Assembly: GCA_013151365.1 (NCBI GenBank)
Contig: JAADIK010000067.1
Coordinates: 1-6,983, forward strand
Reading direction: 5' to 3'
Length of the DNA: 6,983 nucleotides
Source of the DNA: Deltaproteobacteria bacterium
Lineage (GTDB): Bacteria; Desulfobacterota; Desulfobulbia; Desulfobulbales; Desulfobulbaceae
Under the pieces are notes generated by a model. That model saw only the letters and a list, made by a program, of their open reading frames with translations, made no database searches and was not told the DNA's origin. Below, piece by piece: positions 5,131-6,983 of this stretch. Position numbers and translations under genes: made by a program. The first letter of the stretch is position 1. Each line of letters opens with the position of its first letter.

Positions 5131-6261
5131 ATGGGTGTTGACAACGTTATCTTTCTTGAAGTTATTGAATGGTTTGACGAAACCGGGCAGGAAATGCTCC
5201 ACCGCATTCCCGGGCATGGTTCCGGTGAAATCAAGTTCGGCGCCCAGCTTACGGTACGTGAAAGTCAGGCCGCAATCCTGTTTTACCAAGGCCGGGCCGG
5301 TGACCCCTTCGGCCCTGGCCGCCACACCCTGAAAACAGGTAACATTCCGCTTCTGACTAAAATCCTGGCTACGCCCTGGGGCATGACCAGCCCCCTGCGG
5401 GCCGAGGTGTACTTTGTCAATCTCAAGGTTTTTACCAACCTGAAATGGGGCACCCGCGATCCGGTGGCCTTCCGGGACGAAGAGCTCGGACTTATTCGTC
5501 TCCGGGCCCACGGCGTTTTTAACGCCCGCATTGTGCAGCCGGTACTTTTTATCAACACCATGGCCGGCACCATGGGCAAGTATACCACCGATCAGGTTGA
5601 TGAATATCTCAGGCGGGTCATTATCTCCCGGCTCAACGATTATCTGGGAGAAAAACTGGATACCATTTTCAACCTGCCGGGCCGGTTTGATGAACTGGCG
5701 GCAGGACTGAAGGAACGCCTGAGCAATGATTTTGCCCGCTTCGGCCTGGCCCTCGACGAACTCTACATCACCTCCATTACCCCGCCGCCCGAGGTGCAGG
5801 GCGCCATTGACGATCGCAGCCGTCTGAGCGTAATCAAAGACATGGATAATTTTGTCCGCATGAAGGCGGCGATGGCCATGGAAAAGGCCGCCGAATCAAG
5901 CGGTGAGGCCGGGGCCGGGCTCGGACTCGGCATGGGGATGATGATGCCGGCCATGTTCGGCAACCTGCAGCCGGCCCGCGCCGAATCGGCCGTCGGCGCG
6001 GCCGCCCCCGATGTGCGCTGTCCGGACTGCGGCAAGACGATTCCCCCTGATGCGCGATTCTGCCCCTTTTGCGGACACCAACAGGTCATCATCCGGCAAT
6101 GCGCCAACTGCGGTAAAAACCTGACACCGGGTGCCGAATTCTGTCCCCGCTGCGGCCATCCGGCCGGTGAAAAGCCGGCACCCCTCGTCTGTCCTCACTG
6201 TCATGAAGAAAATCTGCCCGGGGCGACGTTTTGTAACCAGTGCGGCGGCAAACTCGGATAA
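5131..6261 (+). CDS. SPFH-domain protein with three C-terminal zinc ribbons (YdjI-like)
   Basis: The product has 376 residues. Residues about 33-250 form an SPFH/Band-7-like domain of the YdjI type, recognised by Q-L-T-V-R-E-S-Q-A-A (39-48), D-P-F-G-P-G-R-H-T-L (58-67), A-E-V-Y-F-V-N and L-K-W-G-T. After a Gly/Met-rich linker, three near-identical zinc ribbons follow, each C-x2-C-x10-C-x2-C: C297/C300/C311/C314, C324/C327/C338/C341 and C354/C357/C368/C371. There is no N-terminal membrane anchor, unlike stomatins and flotillins, so the protein is probably cytoplasmic or peripherally membrane-bound through oligomers. Relatives in Bacillus sit beside a PspA homologue and are tied to envelope stress, so a membrane-stress role is inferred. 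No pspA is visible in this window. The stop codon TAA abuts the ATG of the next gene, implying translational coupling. AGGAG before ATG 5131 supports this start. Confidence 0.88.
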   Translation: MGVDNVIFLEVIEWFDETGQEMLHRIPGHGSGEIKFGAQLTVRESQAAILFYQGRAGDPFGPGRHTLKTGNIPLLTKILATPWGMTSPLRAEVYFVNLKVFTNLKWGTRDPVAFRDEELGLIRLRAHGVFNARIVQPVLFINTMAGTMGKYTTDQVDEYLRRVIISRLNDYLGEKLDTIFNLPGRFDELAAGLKERLSNDFARFGLALDELYITSITPPPEVQGAIDDRSRLSVIKDMDNFVRMKAAMAMEKAAESSGEAGAGLGLGMGMMMPAMFGNLQPARAESAVGAAAPDVRCPDCGKTIPPDARFCPFCGHQQVIIRQCANCGKNLTPGAEFCPRCGHPAGEKPAPLVCPHCHEENLPGATFCNQCGGKLG

Positions 6262-6983
6262 ATGGACATCCGGGTCGAGCAAAGCTGTCCGCAATGCGGT
6301 GCGCCTGTCACCCTGTCCGAAACAAACCGGCTGCTGACCTGCCCCTATTGCGGAGTAAAAAACTTCCTGCAGACAAGCGGCGCATTCCGTTACGTGCTGC
6401 CGGCCAAGGTCAAACCGCCCGAACGCGACCGGCTCCTTTACGCGCCTTACATTCGTTTCAGGGGTAATATCTTCCTGGTTTCCGGGGCCGGGATGACATA
6501 CCGGGTTGTCGATACCACCCAGACGGGCTCCGTCTTCCCGGCCCTGCCGCCTTCCCTTGCCGTTCGGGCCCAGGCCATGAAACTCGCCCGGCTTACGATA
6601 GAGACCGGCGGCCGCTTTCTGCCTCTATCCATCGAAACCAAGGTCATTCTCAAAAAAGCCGCCCAAATCGGTGAACGGTCCGGCCGCGGTGGGCAGACTA
6701 TGTTTCACCGGGCCTATATCGGCGAGACCGTGAGTTTGATCTACCTGCCTCTCCGGCGCGACAACAACCGCCTGTTTGATGCGGTCAGCGACACCCGGCT
6801 CATCGAGCTGGATCAGGAAGCCTCCCTGCCGCTGCAAGGAAAACCGTTCAACCCGCGCTGGCAGGTCAACTTTCTGCCCACCCTCTGTCCCCGTTGCGGC
6901 GGCGATCTGGACGGCGAGGGAGATTGCCTGGTTCTGACCTGCAGCAACTGTGATACGGCCTGGGAAATCGGCAACGATGGGCT
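6262..6983 (+). CDS. TFIIB-like zinc ribbon protein, partner of the SPFH protein (3' end outside window)
   Basis: The frame starts at ATG 6262, directly after the TAA of the SPFH gene, and stays open for 240 codons to the window edge. An N-terminal ribbon (C9, C12, C27, C30; C-P-Q-C then C-P-Y-C) is of the TFIIB/rubredoxin-knuckle type. A middle region (about 35-200) has beta-rich segments such as Y-R-V-V-D-T-T-Q-T-G-S and R-A-Y-I-G-E-T-V-S-L-I-Y-L-P-L. A second ribbon (C209, C212, C227, C230) lies near the visible end. No membrane segment is seen in the visible part. Its own Shine-Dalgarno is poor, so translation is probably coupled to the preceding gene. It resembles the zinc-ribbon partners found beside SPFH/YdjI proteins. 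Its biochemical function is not known to me. The middle region was not matched to a named domain with certainty. Confidence 0.82.
   Translation, partial: MDIRVEQSCPQCGAPVTLSETNRLLTCPYCGVKNFLQTSGAFRYVLPAKVKPPERDRLLYAPYIRFRGNIFLVSGAGMTYRVVDTTQTGSVFPALPPSLAVRAQAMKLARLTIETGGRFLPLSIETKVILKKAAQIGERSGRGGQTMFHRAYIGETVSLIYLPLRRDNNRLFDAVSDTRLIELDQEASLPLQGKPFNPRWQVNFLPTLCPRCGGDLDGEGDCLVLTCSNCDTAWEIGNDG

Noticed and set aside
4915..5511. Minus-strand open frame of 198 codons across the SPFH leader and gene start
   Set aside because: It overlaps the leader structures and a well-supported gene, and shows no domain motif.

Overview
The window is a piece of chromosome, most likely from a sulfur-metabolising member of the Desulfobacterota (former Deltaproteobacteria). 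The lineage is inferred from a prokaryotic dissimilatory-type ATP sulfurylase (Sat) with its own promoter and terminator, a type IV pilus tip protein of the PilY1 kind, an FmdB-type zinc ribbon protein and an SPFH/zinc-ribbon gene pair. Coding DNA is moderately GC-rich and intergenic DNA is clearly AT-rich. No RNA gene, CRISPR array, insertion sequence or phage gene was recognised.

Layout. Positions 2-370 are the 3' end of a PilY1-like pilus tip/adhesin gene, which carries two canonical 12-residue EF-hand calcium loops. It is followed, after a GC-rich spacer with a strong inverted repeat, by a small exported protein of unknown function (476-919). A 327-base non-coding stretch holds a 12-bp perfect hairpin and a sigma70-type promoter for sat (1247-2530), which ends at a textbook UUCG-loop terminator. 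aroB (3-dehydroquinate synthase, 2774-3859) follows behind a long inverted repeat that brackets an extended -10 promoter. An FmdB-type zinc ribbon protein with a long acidic tail (3928-4422) lies 68 bases after aroB and is probably co-transcribed with it.

A small conserved-looking hypothetical gene on the minus strand (4560-4910) converges on the FmdB-like gene, with a shared bidirectional terminator between them. It diverges from the last operon. That operon has an SPFH-domain protein with three C-terminal zinc ribbons (5131-6261) and, immediately after its stop codon, a protein with TFIIB-like zinc ribbons that runs off the window (6262-6983). This pair resembles the YdjI/YdjH-type SPFH and zinc-ribbon proteins that accompany PspA-like membrane-stress systems in other bacteria.

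The most notable uncatalogued structure is the leader of the SPFH operon (about 4974-5130). It contains two successive elements in which one RNA arm can pair with either of two partners. One of the two possible hairpins in the second element ends in a U tract, so the leader looks like a transcription attenuator or the 3' end of a small RNA. The genes are otherwise functionally separate: pilus surface function, sulfate activation, aromatic amino acid synthesis and envelope stress.
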